Part shown: positions 6,266-7,130 of the stretch, piece by piece
How positions within the stretch are numbered: position 1 is the stretch's first letter
Layout: each line of letters starts with the position of its first letter
Assembly: GCA_913057765.1 (NCBI GenBank)
Contig: CAJXPH010000137.1
Span: forward strand, 1 to 7,130
DNA length: 7,130 nucleotides
Direction: 5' to 3'
Source: an uncultured Campylobacteraceae bacterium
Lineage (GTDB): Bacteria; Campylobacterota; Campylobacteria; Campylobacterales; Arcobacteraceae
Made by a program: the position numbers and the translations under genes
Notes under the pieces: generated by a model
Told to the model about the DNA's origin: nothing
The model's database searches: none
The model's input: the letters and a program-made list of their open reading frames with translations, nothing else

Positions 6266-7084
6266 CTTTGTATCTACATCTAAATTAAATATAGCCCATT
6301 TAGCTTTAAGTAACTCTTGTTTTTTTATCTCTTCAATTTTTATTGCATTTTTTGGAACTTTTTTTACATCAGTTAGATATTTCAAGATATTTGCGACTCT
6401 TTTCTTTGTAAGACTTATTAGTTCATTTTCTGATACTTTTTGTCTTGATGATAAGAACTTACGTAGATATTCTACATAAGCATCATTATCAAATTCTTCT
6501 TTGCCTTTTGTGTCTTTTTTTGTAAAAGATTTTTCAACATCATCTAAGTCTTTTATTCCATCTATATCTTCATATAAGTCTTCTAATGCTTCTTTATAAT
6601 CATCACCTTCTGGAATCTTATCCATCTCTTTAATTAAAAATTGTTCAAATTTTATATTTTGAAGAGCAATTTTATCTTTTATAGGGTCATATACAGGTTT
6701 TACTTTTATTGCAAGCTTTGGTTTTTTAGATAATATTTTTGCAATGTTATCTAATGATTCTTTTTCTGAAGCTAGTATGTCACTTTTCCCAAGTTCAAAT
6801 TCTAAACTTTTTATATCTTCTGCATCTATTCCGAATACTGACGCTAATAAAGTAAATGGTGAAGTAATAGCTTTAACTATAAGGTTTGTAAAAACTTTCC
6901 AAACAATAGGAGCAATCGAAAATTGTGGATCATCAACATTTCCAGTTACTGGAAGATCTATATCAATAACACCGCTACTATCTTCAAGTAAAGCAATAGC
7001 AAGGTCTAGAGGGAGACTAACAGCATCTGGACTTTCTACATTTTTACCAAATTTAATATCACTAATTATTACTGAGTTTTGTGC
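6263..7084 (-). CDS. DUF748 / AsmA-like envelope protein, C-terminal part (5' truncated)
   Basis: The last 273 residues of a large DUF748 protein of the AsmA-like superfamily, whose members span the envelope and are linked to lipid transport or outer-membrane biogenesis. The hallmark is LPLDLAIALLED (24-35), IDIDLPVTGNVDDPQFS (40-56) and IVWKVFTNLIVKAITSPF (60-77), which closes the repeated beta domain. After it comes an OmpA-like degenerate region: a segment near 95-140 with DP..DKIAL, and LTKKRVANILKYLTDVKKVP (225-244), resembling the RA..V..YL helix of OmpA C-terminal domains. Between them is a highly charged insert (150-215). The missing N-terminal part is probably several hundred residues with one membrane anchor. 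The frame runs on into the adapter as a false M-Y-K-R-Q start. An AT-rich palindrome overlaps the stop. Confidence 0.85.
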   Translation of the reverse strand, partial: AQNSVIISDIKFGKNVESPDAVSLPLDLAIALLEDSSGVIDIDLPVTGNVDDPQFSIAPIVWKVFTNLIVKAITSPFTLLASVFGIDAEDIKSLEFELGKSDILASEKESLDNIAKILSKKPKLAIKVKPVYDPIKDKIALQNIKFEQFLIKEMDKIPEGDDYKEALEDLYEDIDGIKDLDDVEKSFTKKDTKGKEEFDNDAYVEYLRKFLSSRQKVSENELISLTKKRVANILKYLTDVKKVPKNAIKIEEIKKQELLKAKWAIFNLDVDTK

Positions 7085-7130
7085 CTGTCTCTTATACACA
7101 TCTCCGAGCCCACGAGACCAGAGAGGATCT
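7085..7130 (-). other. Residual Illumina Nextera adapter with i7 index (artefact), right end
   Basis: Bases 7085-7103 are the reverse-complement Tn5 mosaic end, and 7104-7118 (CCGAGCCCACGAGAC) are the Nextera read-2 adapter. Bases 7119-7126 (CAGAGAGG) look like an 8-base i7 index, from memory Nextera N708, and 7127-7130 (ATCT) begin the P7 flow-cell sequence. The first 39 bases are the exact inverse of positions 1-39. Genomic DNA ends at 7084. Confidence 0.98.

Noticed and set aside
40..7084. Defence, phage, CRISPR or toxin-antitoxin system
   Set aside because: No spacer repeats, nucleases other than MutS2 Smr, phage proteins or typical toxin families are visible. The coupled hypothetical pair has an exported first member and does not resemble a known toxin-antitoxin layout.
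1..7130. Terminal inverted repeats suggesting a 7-kb transposon or integrative element
   Set aside because: The repeats are Nextera adapter sequence with an index and the start of P7. No transposase or integrase lies between them.

Overview
The window is an AT-rich assembled contig. About 7,045 bp of bacterial DNA (40-7084) is capped at both ends by leftover Illumina Nextera (Tn5) adapter (1-39 and 7085-7130). The adapter adds a false N-terminus, M-Y-K-R-Q, to both terminal reading frames, so the first and last genes are truncated by the contig ends. Gene content points to Campylobacterota, most like an Arcobacter-type organism: very low GC, a BioV-type mini esterase, a MutS2 protein and an FtsH-like ATPase without its protease motif. 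This assignment comes from memory of the families; no search was run.

Plus-strand block (40-5200). Five genes are packed tail to head and probably form one operon: the 3' end of mtaB (tRNA methylthiotransferase), an FtsH-like membrane AAA ATPase with a degenerate zinc-protease motif, bioV (pimeloyl-ACP methyl ester esterase, biotin synthesis), mog (molybdopterin adenylyltransferase) and mutS2. The first three junctions overlap by about 20, 11 and 4 bases, and mutS2 follows after 15 bases. The products do not share a pathway, so this looks like a compact housekeeping operon. A short hairpin that can work in both directions closes it.

Minus-strand block (7084-5219). Reading leftward there is the C-terminal part of a DUF748/AsmA-like envelope protein, a strong AT-rich palindrome overlapping its stop codon, a 104-base gap with a possible promoter and a second palindrome, then two tightly coupled unrecognised genes: an exported or membrane-anchored 183-residue protein and a 128-residue soluble protein. 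The second gene's ribosome binding site lies inside the end of the first. This pair converges on mutS2 at the shared terminator.

I see no phage, insertion sequence, CRISPR array, tRNA, rRNA or defence system. The points most worth a second look are the protease-dead FtsH paralogue, the unrecognised exported/cytosolic pair, and the adapter artefact that imitates terminal inverted repeats.
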